A stretch of 64,000 nt of DNA. Source: Micractinium sp. NFX-FRZ. Taxonomy: Eukaryota; Chlorophyta; Trebouxiophyceae; Chlorellales; Chlorellaceae. The notes below the pieces were generated by a model, which saw only the letters and a list, made by a program, of their open reading frames with translations, was not told the DNA's origin and did no database searches. A program made the position numbers and the translations under genes. Below, piece by piece: positions 20,701 through 33,600 of the stretch; within the stretch, counting starts at the first letter, position 1, and the number at the start of each line of letters is the position of its first letter. Location: positions 186,001 through 250,000 of the forward strand of contig JAPTJF010000021.1 in the NCBI GenBank assembly GCA_029339195.1. Reading direction: 5' to 3'.

Positions 20701-23700
20701 TGCATGTGCGGTGGGTGCCCGCATTTGGCTCATTCCTGGCAGCCCGATGGCCCCGCCCGTCTCTCTGCCAGACCACCCGTGCGCCATCTGGTGCCTTGAG
20801 TCTGGCCCGCCTGGGGCTCACTTCTTTCCCGCCACCCTGTCGCCTCTCCCCCTCTGCCTCGGCAGCACGGCGAGGGTAGCCCACTGTGCGCTGTCCTTGT
20901 CCCTTTTTCCGTTGGGCATTCCTCTTCTTGCCCTCTTTTGGAAGTAGTGGGCAGCAGCTGCCTGTGCACGAAACCTCACTGTCCGTGTCCGCATCTCCCA
21001 CCCTTTCCTTGCAAAACAGTACGATGAAGCCAACCGGCGGCGGCGCGAGATGCAGGCGCGAGATGAGCGCTGGCTGGCGCAGCTGGCGCGCCCCGCACGC
21101 GTCGCATTCAGGCAAGCAGGGCCAGCAGCAGCAGCAGCGGGAGGCACCTCCTCCTGCCCTTATGCCCTCATGCCCTCACGCCCCTGTGCCTTTGGTGCCT
21201 GCCTGCCTCCTGCCCTCATCCTGCCGCCCCTCCTCCGGGGCCTCCTCCCTCCTTCCCCCCTCCCCCCCCCCACCTCTTCCTCCTGCCTGTTTACATCCCC
21301 CCCTCCCTCCCTCCATCCTTCCCCTCCATCCACCCACCCCTCACGTTGACACCCTCCCGCCCCCCTTCCTCTCCCTCTCCGCCTCACCCCACCCCACCCC
21401 TCCCGCAGCGACTCCTCCATCACCCTGAGCGTGGACCGGGGCAAGCAGAGCCGCATGGCCAGCTTCCTGTCTGGCAAGGTGGGAGGGGGGTGGGCACAAG
21501 GGAGGGTGGGATGGTGCAAGGGTAGGTGGAAAAGGGTGGTGGCAGGCACAGCCACATGGACAGCTTCCTGTCTGGCAAGGTGCCGGGTTGGTAGAAGGGA
21601 GGGGGGACCTTGGGTGGGGCAAGGTGAGACAGGGTTGTGGCAGTGGCAGGCAGAGCCTCATGGCCGGCTTCATGTCAACGCAGAGCTGGGAGGGATGAGG
21701 GGCACACACCGTAGGGCAGGTGTAGCCAGGGGTGGTGCCCTCTCATCCCACCTTGTCCCCCAGCCGTGTCCCCTTGCCTCCCCACCCTTCTCCGCCCCCC
21801 CGCTGCCACCTGCGCAGCTTCCCGACTGCTTCTTCTGGGAGCTGCAGTACCGCCCCATCATCCCCAGCCACCCGCCGGGCGCCTGGCAGGAGATGGCGGT
21901 GGCCAATGGAGGGATGGAGGTGGAGGTGGAGGGGCTGGAGCCGGGGACCAAGTACGCCTTCAGGTGAGCAACCACAGATGGCGTTTGCTGGGGATTGTGG
22001 TGAGTCGAGGAGTGGTGGCTCAAAACACGGGCTGGAGCCTGGGACCAAGTACGCCTTCAGGTGAGCAACCGGCACCGTTGGCTGGGGATTGGTGCGGCTT
22101 GAGAAGCGGTGTCTCAAAGCAGGGCGTGGAGGTGTACGTTGGGGGGGCTGCGCCTGGGACCAAGAACGCCTTTAGGTGAGGGGAAGGCAGGCTGTGAGAG
22201 GTGGGGTAGGGTTTTAGGGGCTAGGGTTTAGGGTTTTGGGTGGGTCCCCCCCCCACCCCACCCACCCCTAGGTGGTGGTGGTTGAGGGCGGCACCCTGCC
22301 CCAAGCCTTTCAAAACTTCGGAATGGTTACAGCTTAGTGCGGAGCGCAGCCTCTACCACCCTGGCATGTTGGGAGAGCTCGCCGCCTGCCGCTGCTTGCG
22401 TGATCTCCCACCCCCTCCCGTCCGGCCACTGTCCTCCAGGGCTCGCCCTTGCAAGCAAGAGGAGGCGCAGGGGGAGGAGCAGGAGGCCACCATTCTGTGT
22501 GGGGAGTGGAGCGTGGAGGCCCAGTACTCGACCAGCGGTGTGGCCCCGCAGCGCGCCAGCACGGCCAACGCTGCAACGACCGCGGCTGCCGCGGCTGCAG
22601 CCGCTGAGAAGGCTGCTCAGAAGAGCCAGCGCAAAGCCAAGCTGGCGGAGAAAGCGGAGCTGCAGCGTGCACAGCAGGCGGCTCGTGCAGAGCAGGCGGC
22701 GGCGGCGGCGGCGACGCAACGGGCGGAGGAGGCTGAGAAAGAGAAGCGGCGGCAGGCGGCCATTGCTGCCGCGCAGGCAGAGTACGAGCGGGAGGCGGAG
22801 GCGGCGAGGCGCAAGGCGGAGAGGGAGGCTGCCGAGGCGGCTGCACGCGCGCAGGCCAAGGCAGCGGCGGCATCTCAGGCGGCGCAGGCCGCTCAGGCAA
22901 GGAGGAACAAGAGCAGCGGGCAGCTGGCGGCAGGCAGCGGCACGGCAGCGGCCGGGGCCAGCGGCAGCGGCAGCGCCGGCCCCAGCCGCACGCCCAGCGG
23001 CATCAGCCGCAGCATCTCTGGCGTCAGCACGGGCAGCGGGGGTGCCATGGGCGCGGGCGCTGCTAGCACAAACGACTCGCAGGCGGCGCGGCCCTCGTTC
23101 ACGGCTCCTCCCACAGACCCAGAGTCCATCCCCCCAGAGTTCCGCCTGCCCGAAGACTACCAGCCGCAGCTGCCCGCACAGCACAGCACAGCGCGGGCGG
23201 GCTCGCAGGCAACTGGGCGGGCACAGGCTGCCAAGCCGCCAGCCGGCCCGGCGGCCCGCCCAGCAATGGTGGCACCCACCAGGCGCTCACAGATTGTGCG
23301 CCCCGCTGTGAGTGTTGGCAGTGTGGGCACTCCTATTACTCAATCCCTGTGCTGTGCTGTGCTGTGCTGTGCCTTGCTGTGCCCTGCTGTGATCTTCTCC
23401 AACCAGGCGCTCGCAGATCGTGCGCCCCGCGTTGCGTGGTAATGTTGCGGGCCTGGCAGGGCATGGGGCCAGGTGGTTGACTTGCCGCCACCTGCTGCTG
23501 ATCCGTGTGCTATGCGGTGCTGTGCTCCGCTGCGCTGTGCGATCGTCACATTCGTCTTGGCAGCACCGAAAGGACACAACCAACAGCCGCATCTGCCGCC
23601 TCACTTGCAGACCCCCTTGCCTGCACTGCCCCCTTGCTTGCTCATTCCGCAGGGCGGCTTCGACGGGCGCCCCTCCTCCGTGGGCCTGGCGGCCGCCAGC

Positions 23701-26650
23701 GGTGACGTGGCGGCCGCCGGCGCGCTGGCTCGGGAGGCTGCAGCCCACGGGATGAGCGTGGACCAGTACCGGGCCTACCAGGAGGATCTGGCAATGCAGG
23801 AGGCAATCCAGGTGGGCAGGCGCGGCGTGCCTTGTGCTCGTGGGTTGGTTCCATTTTCGAGGGGCGGGGCTGGGGGCCCGGGCCACGTCTCAGCTACAGC
23901 AGGGTGTATCAGGAGGATCCGGCGCTGCAAATGGTGGTCAAGACCGGGTGGGATGTGAGGGCACTGTGAGAAGTAGGCGTTGTGAGGGTGGAGGTGCCTT
24001 GCCCTTCTGCAGCATCCTGCTGTCCCCCCTGCTTCAAGACCCCACTGCGCTGGCCAGTGTCCCAACTGCTCCCTGCCCTCTCTGTTCACTTGCTGCAGAT
24101 GAGCCTGGCCCTGGAGGAGAGCCTCAAGATGGCTGAGGAGCAGCAGCCGCAGATCGAGGTGAGCCACGGGGTGCCCTCAGAGACATGTGTATGCAGGGGA
24201 CCAGGTGGCGACCAGGTGGGACCAGGTGGGCGAGGTGAGTGGCGGGGTGTATGCAGGGACGGCAGAGCGAGGGCGTGAGAGAGAAAAGGGCCGGGGGTGT
24301 GGGCAGCCGCCGTTGGAGGTGGGTATGGTGAGTTGGTGGGGAACTGCGGTGTGAGGAAGCGAGGAGGATGGCCGCCTGTTCACAGCCACAGAGGCAGGCA
24401 GGCAGGCAGGCAGGCAGGCAAGACGTGGGTGGGACTGCCGGCAACGGCAGGGCCACCCAGCACAACGCTACCGCACCACCCTCTCAACGCCGCTGGTTAG
24501 CTGTCTGCATGCTGCTGCAGTAAGTGCCAAGTTGGCCCCGGCCCCGCGTGGACCCCCCATCCCTCGTGTCACAGCTCCCTGCCCTGCTCCTGTGCTGCTC
24601 TGCGCAGGTGGAGAGCCCTGCTCAGTTCCCAACGCTGGGTCCCGCCCCCGGCGCCCCCGCCCCGCCGCCACTGGGCCCCGCGCCAGGGGCAAGGCCCCTC
24701 AGGGCAGCCCCACCACAAGCGCAGGCGCCGCCAGCGCAGCGGCCCGCAGCAGCGCCCCAGGCCTCATCGGCCCAAGCAGCGCCGCTGCCGGCACCGCCAG
24801 GGCCCCGACCCGGATCACGTGGCCAGCAGGCGCAGAAGGCTGCGCCACAGCCAGCGCCGGCACCTGCGGCAGCTGCGCCCTCGGCGCCTGGTGCAGCCCG
24901 CAGCGAGTCGGCAGAGGGTGCTGGCAAGGGGCGCGGGAAGAAGGCCGCTCCAAAGGGCAAGGCGCAGGCGCAGGCGCAGGCGGCACCAGGAGGCGTGCAG
25001 GCGGTGGCGGCGCCGCCGCTGCCGTTTGGCTTTGCCCCTGCCAGCGGCGCCCCACCGCAAGAGGAGGGAGACGGCGAGTCGCAGCAGCAGCGGGGGGCCG
25101 AGCGCCCCGCCCGCCGCGTGCGTCCCGGCTTCACGGCATATGCGCCCCCGCCCTACCGCAGCGGGCAGGCTGCTGGTGCCGAGCCGGCCAACGACAGCCC
25201 CGCCGATGCCCATGCCAGCGCTGACCTGGCACTCAACGGCGCCAGCTCAGCTCCGCCAGCTCATCCGGCAGCCAAGCCGGCAGCCAATGTCGTGCTGGTG
25301 CCCAGGGCGGCAGCCAAGGCTGGCAAGGGCAAGCCTGGCAAGGCCGGCAAGCCTGGCAAGGCGGCGGCGGCAACGGCAACGGCGATGGCGCAGCCGGAGA
25401 CAGAGGCTTTGGCTGGCGAAGATTATGGCGTGGCGGCAGTGTACAGCGAGCCGTACAGCGAGCAGTACAGCGAGCACTATGACCAGCAGTATAACCAGCA
25501 GTACAGCTACCCGGAGGCACAGCAGGCGTATGCTGACGCCGGTACGGGCGCTGCAGCAGCAGCTGCGGCCCCAGCCGAAGATGGCACGGCCAGCAACGGC
25601 CCCGCAGCTAGCACGCTGCTGCCGCAGCCGCCGCACGTGGCACAGCCAGCCCAGCCCTACGACTACGCTCCCCAGCAGCAGCAGTACCAGCAACAGTACC
25701 AGCAGCAGTATCAGCAGCAGTACCAGGAGTACCAGCCCGGCTACGCTCCCCAGCAGCAGTATGCCTACCCGCAGCAGCAGCAGTACAGCTACGAGGCGCC
25801 CTCCGCGGCAGCACCCAACACGGGCGACTTCCAGGCACAGCAGGCGCAGCAGCCGGCTACTCCGCAGTACTACCAGCCGCAGTACCAGCCGGCCGTCGAG
25901 GGCGGCGCGGAAGTGGGCCAGGGCGGACAGGCGGGCCCGCTTGTGCAGCAGGTTGGCGAGGGGCGGTTCATCGCTTACTCTCACCCGCAGGCGCAGTACA
26001 CGCACGCCCCTACCGCCTACGGCTACCCTCAGGCGCCGCAGCAGGGTTACAGCGCCGGTGCCGGCCAGGAGCAGCCGCAGCAGCAGTACAGCCAGCAGTA
26101 CGGCCAGCAGTACGACCAGCAGTACAGCCAGCAGTACTATCAGCAGCCCCAGCAGGCACAGCAGGCACAGCAGTACTACCAGCAGCAGGCGCAGCAGGGG
26201 TACTACCAGCCCTACCAAGCGTCAGCCGCCCAGGCGCAGCCGGGCACAGCGGCTCAGCAGGCGACTGCTGATGTCTCGGCAGCTGCTGCTGCACCCACCT
26301 CTGGCGGCGCTCCCGCCTACACTTTCCTCTACCAGCAGCCCAGCACTGCCGGCGCCGGCGCCAGCTCAGCTGAGTATGGTACTGCCACCCCTGCTACGGA
26401 CAACGGCAGCAGCTATCAGCAGGTGCAGGTGCAGCCAGACACGCCCGCCTTGGTGCAGCCCCCGCCTGCGCCGCGCGCCGGCGGATACAACCCCCTGAAA
26501 CACGCGGGCGGCGCCGGCGGCGGCCGCAGCCGGCCGGGCAGCGTGGCGGGCGCTGCACCCGCGTACAACCCTCTGGCCAGCGGCAGGGGCAGCGGCGGCA
26601 GCGGCGGCCCCGGGGGCAACCTCGCGCACCTGTTCCCTGGTGCCAAGTGA
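17751..26650 (+). CDS. J-domain protein with FN3 domain, UIM-like motif and Q/Y-rich prion-like tail
   Basis: Likely a class C co-chaperone. Fourteen exons give 1386 aa: 17751-17795, 18032-18163, 18678-18787, 19079-19273, 19541-19647, 20021-20102, 20451-20502, 21020-21111, 21409-21478, 21818-21963, 22440-23307, 23653-23811, 24099-24158 and 24608-26650. J domain at residues 1-59 with HPD at 35-37, the Hsp70-stimulating tripeptide. Then acidic runs (LLNDESDDEEEVD), a Gly-rich block, a basic/acidic coiled stretch, and a fibronectin type III fold at about 266-390 (PDCFFWELQYRP, EGLEPGTKYAFRARP, GEWSVEAQYSTSG). Next an Ala/Arg/Glu-rich coiled coil, a UIM-like helix DLAMQEAIQMSLALEES split between exons 12 and 13, and some 680 residues of Pro/Ala then Gln/Tyr repeats (QQYQQQYQQQY) ending near YNPLASGRGSGG. 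Intron 8 has a GC donor. The architecture suggests binding to ubiquitinated or aggregating clients; that is inference. A split into two genes is possible but no stop or start supports it. Confidence 0.8.
19931..23434 (+). repeat. exon echoes in introns of the J-domain gene
   Basis: Four exons have intronic copies. Exon 6 start: copy at about 19932 (ESNEDDDDYSI) before the true exon at 20021 (ESDDDDDDYSI). Exon 9 end: SRMASFLSGK plus donor at 21449-21481, copied at about 21544-21582 and, more decayed, at 21644-21676. Exon 10 end: GLEPGTKYAFR plus GTGAGC at 21928-21970, copied near 22029-22071 and 22141-22180. Exon 11 end: RRSQIVRPA at about 23278-23307, copied at 23402-23434. Confidence 0.88.
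22206..22243 (+). repeat. interstitial telomere-like repeat
   Basis: A short G-rich run of variants of TTTAGGG (TTTTAGGGG, CTAGGG, TTTAGGG, TTTTGGG) lies in intron 10 of the J-domain gene, just after the echo copies of the FN3 exon. TTTAGGG is the plant-type telomere unit, also reported for Chlorella. The run is short and imperfect, so chance is possible. Confidence 0.5.
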
Positions 26651-27694
26651 GGTGCAGCATCTGTGCAGTGCTCAGGCCCAGCAAAGAGTTCCCCACAGGT
26701 GCCACGGTCCTGCCCTGGCTGCAGCGGCAAGCAGCAATCTTACGCCCCCGCCGCCCATCGGGCGCCTGTAACAAGTGCCACCCAAGCTTACATGTTCCAC
26801 AATTCTCTTCTCTGCTGCTCAAGCCCCCCTCTCTCCGTGCTTGCTCTTGCTATCCATGCCCTCAACGCTGCTTCCTCACTTGGGACAACATCCCCAGCTC
26901 CTCAGTTGCGCTTTTCTGGCAGCTGCCACCACGTGCTCCTCCTCGCTTGCTTGTAACGCTTGCAGTGTCTGGCACGCAGTGGGCAGCATTGAGTGTGTGG
27001 GGGTGAGTTGGGTGGTTGTAATGGTGCCGGGGCGTCTGGTGGGGCGAATCAAGTCGGTGTAAACCTGTTGATGACATGGCTTTTGCTTTCCAGTGCACTG
27101 ACCCCCCATGATTGAGAGGGGGCCAACACGAGATACCCACCTGCTTTCCAAGGAGCCTGCTGTGCTGGTAACTGAGACAAAAGCTCTGCCCCGACTCGCA
27201 AACTCCTTGTGTTGCTTCCAAACGCCAGGCAGATAACAGGGGCACTACGGGCCCAGGCGGGCAGGCAAGCTCCTGACTGACTGTCCACTGATGCCACACC
27301 ATTCCTGGACATTTGGAGCCTATTCTAACTGACTATCCAAATGTCAAATGTAGATGACCTAACAAGCACAATGTCGGAAGGTGGGTCAGGTCGGCTGGCA
27401 CGGCTTCAGGCAAGCACCGGCGCCAGGAAGGTGCAAGCTTCTGCGCCTGGTGAGCCACTCGCTGTCAGAAAGAGCATTCAGGAAGTTGGAACATTACATA
27501 CACGTTTTTCAGACAAATGTAGGGTGCATGCAGCGCAGGAAGCCGGCGCGCAGGCCGGCATGCCGCGGCATGGGGGCAGGGGCGAATGACCTGGCGCCGC
27601 CGCCGCCCCTGCCCCTGCTGACCAGCGGGCCGGAAGCAGGTCGCTGGGCGCTGATCGAGCCGTTTTCTTGGGCTCCCGCCCCAATACCGTAACC
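26651..27694. other. intergenic region between two plus-strand genes
   Basis: About 1 kb. TGTAA at 26767-26771, 117 bp after the J-domain gene stop, is the likely poly(A) signal; further TGTAA copies occur near 26952, 27014 and 27056. The right part must hold the promoter and leader of the NT-C2 gene. No convincing gene is present. Confidence 0.5.
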
Positions 27695-30600
27695 ATGGGC
27701 CTGCTAAAACACAAAGGGCAGGCTAAACAAAAGTTCGTGTATGCCATCTACGTACACACGCTGTCCTGGCCCTCGGAAGAAGGATCCTCCCTATGCGTCA
27801 CGTATGAACGAGGAAGCAGCCACAGCGGGAGCACCCGGCGGGCGGCGCCTTCCCCGCGAAGAGCACCGGGCGGCGCTGTGTATGTGTTTGAGGAGCAGCT
27901 GGCGCTGCCCGTCACGCTGTTCCAGGTGCGTCGAAGCGCCCTTGGCGTGACCTGCTTTGTGCCCCGTCGGCTGCCGCCAACCGCCGCCGCTCCCGCCTGC
28001 CGCCACTGCCGCCGCCGCTGCCGGAACAGCAAGCCCTGCGAGCCGGCATCGATGCAGCCGTCGCCTGCACTGCCTGTGCAGGATGCGGCGGCGACACGCA
28101 AGGCCAGCAGCATCCGCGGTGTAGGCCCCTTCCTCCCCAAGGAGCTTCTGCTGGCTGTGTCCCGCACCGATGCCTCGGGCAGGCCAACAGGCAAACCACT
28201 GGGCAAGGTGACACTCAACCTGTCGGATTATGCGGCAGCAGATGGGCGAACCCAGCAGGCTTTCACGGTCGCGCCGGCAGGCGGCAAGCTGCTGCTGACA
28301 ATCGGGTGAGTTCTGCCCGCCTGTGCGTCAGGCGCGGCGCTCAGGGGCCACGTCAACTGGTGGTGCCGTGCTGCGGCCAACACCGTCTGGTTGCCTGCAG
28401 TCAGTGTGGGGTGCCGGGTCGCCTGGGTGCTGCGGAGGCCTAGGCTTGGTCTCACACACATGTACTGCTTGCAAGCAACAGGCCTGCCCTTGCACATGAC
28501 CATCAGTGTGCGCTGCTCTCCCGCCTGCCTGCCTGCCTGCCTGCCGTCGTGCAGATGTTGCGACAGCAGCCACGCCAAGGCTGGCGCCGCTCTGTCTGCC
28601 GGCACCTCGCTCTCCATTTCCAGCATGGGCACGGAGGCGGAGACAGAGGGCCTGCCCACCTCTATGAGCACAGACGAAGAGGGTGCGCTGGGCAGGAGGG
28701 GGTGCTATTGCAGGCTGTGGTCGCAGCTCTTGCCAGGCACACGCTGGTGCCCTGCCCCCGGCTTGCATGCTGTGCCGTCCCTGGTGTGTACTTCTGCCGT
28801 TGCTGCATGCAGCCCCTGCAATCTGAGGTCACAGTGTGTGTCTTGGTGGCAGGAAAGCATGGTGTTGCTGACGTAGGAAGGTCCTGCATGCATGCTGTCC
28901 CCCGGCTGCAGGCGCCAGCCGTGCCACCAGCCCGAGCCCCGGCGGCTACAGCCGGCCAGCCAGCGCTTTGGCGGGCCTATCAGCTGTGCCCGAAGACCTG
29001 CCTGCAGAGCTGTCCCTCAAGCAGCTTCCAGCGGATGGCTGGAGGCAGGCGCAGGCGGGCGCAGCGGCAGCGGGCGGGGCCCAACAGCAGCAGCAGCCGC
29101 CGCAGCCGCAGCCGCAGCAGCGCTCGCCTGCAGCAGCGGCGCCAGCAGCGGCGCCAGCGGCAGCGGTGGCAGCATCAGAAGGGCGGCCGGGTCAGCAGTT
29201 TGATGACGACGGGTTCCTGGTGGATGAAGAGCTGGAGCCGTCGATTGAGGTGAGGCGCTTGCTGTCAGTGTCAGGCCAACAGGAGCTTCCTCTGCAGCAT
29301 GCTGTGTCATGCTGTGCCAACTGCTGGCGGATGCCGCGCTGTGCCCGTCTTTGGAGCTGGGCATGAGGAGCAGCTTCAGCCATATTGCTGGCAAGAGTGG
29401 CATGCAGTGAGAAGCTGCGCATGCCTGTGTCATGCACTGACTGGCATGCACATCGTGCCATGTTGCGGTGCCGTCAGTGGGCGGTGGTTCTTGGCACGAG
29501 CGCCAGGGGTCGTTTGAGGATACCAGTCCAGCGGGAGTCCAGTGGTGCTGCTGCTGCTGAATTGCATGTGATGCGCTGCTATTTAACATCGCACCTGTTC
29601 CTGCTTGCTCCCACCATGGGTGCCTGTGCATGCGCCACATGTGCCGCCTCACCACCCGTCACCTCAGCACTCGCCGCCCTCATCACCCGTGCCTGCAGGC
29701 CTCTGCCGGCGTGCGGCGCAACCTGGGATCAGCCTTGGAGCAGGCAGAGGCGTCAGAGGCAGGCAGCCAGCCTCCCGAGGCAGGCAGCGCGGCTGCGGCA
29801 GAGGTGCAGAGCCGGCCAGGCATTGGCCTGGAGGGCCAGCTTGGCGCGGCGGCAGCAGCAGGAGGGGCAGCAGCGATGCTGTCACACGCGGGTTCGGGCG
29901 CATTTGCGCGGCTGAGGAGCGGCGGTGTGGCTGGTCGTGCGCCAGGCACGCCAGCAGATGTTGTGCGTGCTGCGTCGCTGACGCCAGAGCCCGCCAGCAC
30001 TGGCCAGCAGTCCAGCCTGTCGGCAGCGGGCGACCCCACCGTGCCCTTCTCGGTGCCGCCCAGCACCAGCCGGCGCTTTGCCCAGCGTGACGGTGCAGGC
30101 GGCGGCAGCAGCCGCCGCTGGGCGTGGCGGCGCGACGGCGGCGGAGCGGCTGCACCCGGTGCTGCAGCTGCCGGCGCGTCTGCCTTCCAGCGGGCGCGCC
30201 TGGCCTCTGCATCCCGCCCAGAATCCCCACAGAGCGATGCCACCAGCGCCTCGGGCGCTGCCGTGTCGGCACCAGGGGCAGCGGATGCCTCTGGCCTCTC
30301 GGCTGGCAGCGTTGGCAGGCCCGGCAGCAGCCTGGGCCTGACCTCCCGGCACAACACCACTTCAGAGGACGCAGCTGCCGGCGGCACGGCGCCCACACAG
30401 AGCGGGTCGGCGCCTGCGCCGGCGGCCTCGGCGGCCTCTGCAGCGGCGGCGGGTGGCATCAGCCAGTTCCAGCTCGTCTCCCAGGCCTTTGGAGTGTCTG
30501 CTGGTGGTGGTGGGGGTGCTGTGGACTTCCCGGCTGCCGTGCCGCGGCCACGCTCGTCCACCGGTGCATCGGGTCAGCTGCGGACAGCCATCTCTCTGCT

Positions 30601-33600
30601 GGGAGGCGGCGACTCGTTTGCGCTGCCCAGCCCGGACCAGCAGCGGGGCAGCACTGCGCTGGTGCTGGAGGCGCTGCTGCAGGAGCTGCGCTCGCTGGCG
30701 GCGCTGGAGGTGGGGGAGGGAGGGAGGTGAATGGGGGAGGTAGGGGTGAGGAAGGGGGGAGCTCGCAGTCAGTCAGTGTGCACCCTGCATGCCCCCGCTC
30801 CCGCCTACCCCACCGTATCCGTCCCTGCCGCCACCCCTCCCCTCCCCCCTGCAGTCTGCCGTCTACCTGGCGGGCGGGCGCAAGGCCTTTTCCGGCGACC
30901 CACGCCAGCTGCACACCCCGGCGCGCCGCATCGCCAGGACCGTCATCAGCCTGGGGCCCCAGGAGGGGCTGGACTTTGGGCTGCAGGCCATCCGTGCCAT
31001 CCAGGCCACCGCAGGAGGGGCCTCTGGCGACCTGCACAGGTGCTGATGGCGGTGGTGGTGGGTGGGTGGTGGGTGTATAGATGAGCAGGCGGAGAGGGGT
31101 GTTTTTCCAGTGTAGTGAGATGGGTGAAGCGTCTGTAGGGGTGCAAGCAACTGGGGAGGTTCAGGACTGTGGGATGCGCACAGCACCACCTGCACTTGGG
31201 ATTCAGTAAGCTTCAGGGTTTGCCAGCCTGTGCACGTGTGTAAGCTGCGCGTGCTAACCCTGCTGTGCCGTGCGCTGTGCAGGCTGACCTACTGGTGGAG
31301 CAACGTGCTGCAGCTGCGCCCGCTGTTCTGGGCGCTGTTCCACGGCGACAGCCTGGGCCAGCCAGCGGCGGCGGCAGCAGGGCGCAGCGGGCGGTGGGAG
31401 GACGAGGCGGAGCGGCAGGGCAGTGAGCAGCTGTCGCCCCGGGCGGCGTTGGCGGCAGCGGCGGCGGCGCGCACCGCGGCGGTCAGTGGACCAGAGTGGA
31501 TGCAGGCAAGTTGGGGGGTGGGAGCGGCTGCACATGCAGCAGTGACACAAGGGCAGCAGCACCGGGGCAGAGGGAGGCAGCTGTTTTCAAAGGACAGTGA
31601 GGTCACACTGCCTGGGGCCTGCTGGCTTAGCGCTCCCCTCCCTTGCCCATCAGCTGCCGTGCGCTGCCTGCTCCCCTCCCCCCGCCACAACTCCTCCCCA
31701 CCAGCAGGTGCCGCTCTTTGCTGCCTGCGTGGCCTCGAGGCCTGGTGCTCTGATTCGGATCGCTCAGCGCCCGCCTCCTACCGCCAACCCCAACTACCAA
31801 CGTTCTGTCTGATGCCCCCCCACCCCAGCAGGTGCTGCTCCCCCAGCTACGTGACCTCGAGGCCTGGCTGTTTGCCGAGATGCTGAAGCACCTGTGGTGG
31901 CGCGTGCTGCTGCAAAGCGTGGCAGCGGTGCAGCCAGGCAGGCAGGTCACCGCCTCTGGCGCCGCCTCCCCAGCAGCAGCCGGGCCCTCGGGGTATGGCA
32001 ACGGCAGCATGAGGTCTGCCAAGTCGGCGCCCCACTTGGCGCACACCGGCAGTGGCGCCAGCGAGCTGCACAGCCCGGCCACGCGGCAGGGCACGCCGCG
32101 CAGCTTTGAGAGCCCAGAGGTGCGTGGCTGGCTGGCTGGGTGGATGGGTGGATGGTGAGTCAGCGTGCAGAGCGGGTGGGGAAGAGACCCGTGGTTCCTA
32201 TCCTAGCTGGGGGGCTGGCAGCCTGGATAACCGCCAGGCTGCACTCGCGGATGCATTGTTTTCGCAGCTCTCAATTCGTCTTGCTGTGCGCCCGCCGGCT
32301 CTGTCCTCACTGGTCTGCTTGTTCAATCCCGCTCATTCTACCCGTCGCGCGCGTCAATCTGCCCTTCCTTTTCTACTCCCCGGCAGCAGGAGGAGGCGGT
32401 GCTCCGCTGGCTGCTGGGGGGGGGGGGGTACCGGCCGCAAGCTTGCTGGTTGACACCTGCACTCACTGCAATCTTGCCCTCCCCTGCTTGGGTGTGTGCA
32501 GGAGGAGGCGGTGCACCGCTGGGTGCAGGGGCTGCGTGGGGTGGAGCGGGCGCTGCGGGACACCTGCCGCCCCGCCCCCGCGCCACGTCAGCACCTCGCC
32601 CTGCTGCACCGCCAGCTCATCGTGGCCCTGCTGCGCCGGCTGGACACCCTGCTCTTCAGGTGCGGTTGAGTGTGTGAGTCGTCGCAGGTCAGCCTGGGGA
32701 GGGCACTTAAGCTCAGCCTGGTAGGGTTGGGAAGTAGAAAGAGGAGGGCTGCTGCACAGCCAGCTCATGTTGGCTTGTTTGTGGAGACGCATTCTGAAGA
32801 GACGTCTGGTTCGGGTCGGGCTCCTCTGGGGCATGAGAGCCCCACGGCAGCGGTGGAGGGAGATGAACGGGCACCTCCTGCTGTACCTGCTGTCGTTTGT
32901 ACCTATCGCATGCTCCTGTCCTGGCCTGTGCAGGAAGCTGCTGGCGGAGGAGGGCTCCGACTCCTCCCCCCGCCAGCCGCTGCGCCTGCCCAGCATGAGC
33001 GGGCGCGGCGCGTTTGAGCGCACCGCCGACGCCGACGAAGTGCTGGGGCTGGGGGGGGCGGAGGCGGCGGCGGCGGGGCTGCTGGACCCCAGCGTGCTGC
33101 CCTTCCAGAGGTGAGCACGGGGGGCGCAGAGTCTGCTGGTCAAGGGATTGGGAGCATCAGAGGGAGGGCCAGGTGTGTGCAGCCGGGTCCGGTGGATGAT
33201 GCCAGCGGGTTCGCCTTTCAACCCGGCGAGGGAAGCGGCGGGGCGGGTGGAAGGGCGCCTACCAACCTGCCATAGCCCTCCCCGTCCCGTATGTCACACC
33301 TCTCTGGCCACGCGTTGCTTGCTTGCAGGGGCGCCCTGACCTTCAGCACGGGCGTTCACCTGAAGATGGCGGTCAGCCGGCTGACTAGCTGGGCTGCCGA
33401 CTGCGGGGTGAAGGAGGACCGCCTGCCGCAGGTACTGGGTGCTGGGCACTCTGTCCGGGACCCCTGCCGCGTGGGTGGGTGTGGGACACGGCTTGCCACC
33501 TGCCTGCATGCTCACCCCCTCCCCTGGCCCCTGTGTTGTGTGCACCTCCTGGCAGCGCCCCGCTTTATGCCTGCACGATGTGTTGTGCATGCAAGCCATG

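Noticed and set aside
22240..23442. Independent gene starting inside the J-domain gene
   Set aside because: The open frame begins in an intron. The FN3 strand GEWSVEAQYSTSG continues the upstream exon after the acceptor at 22439.
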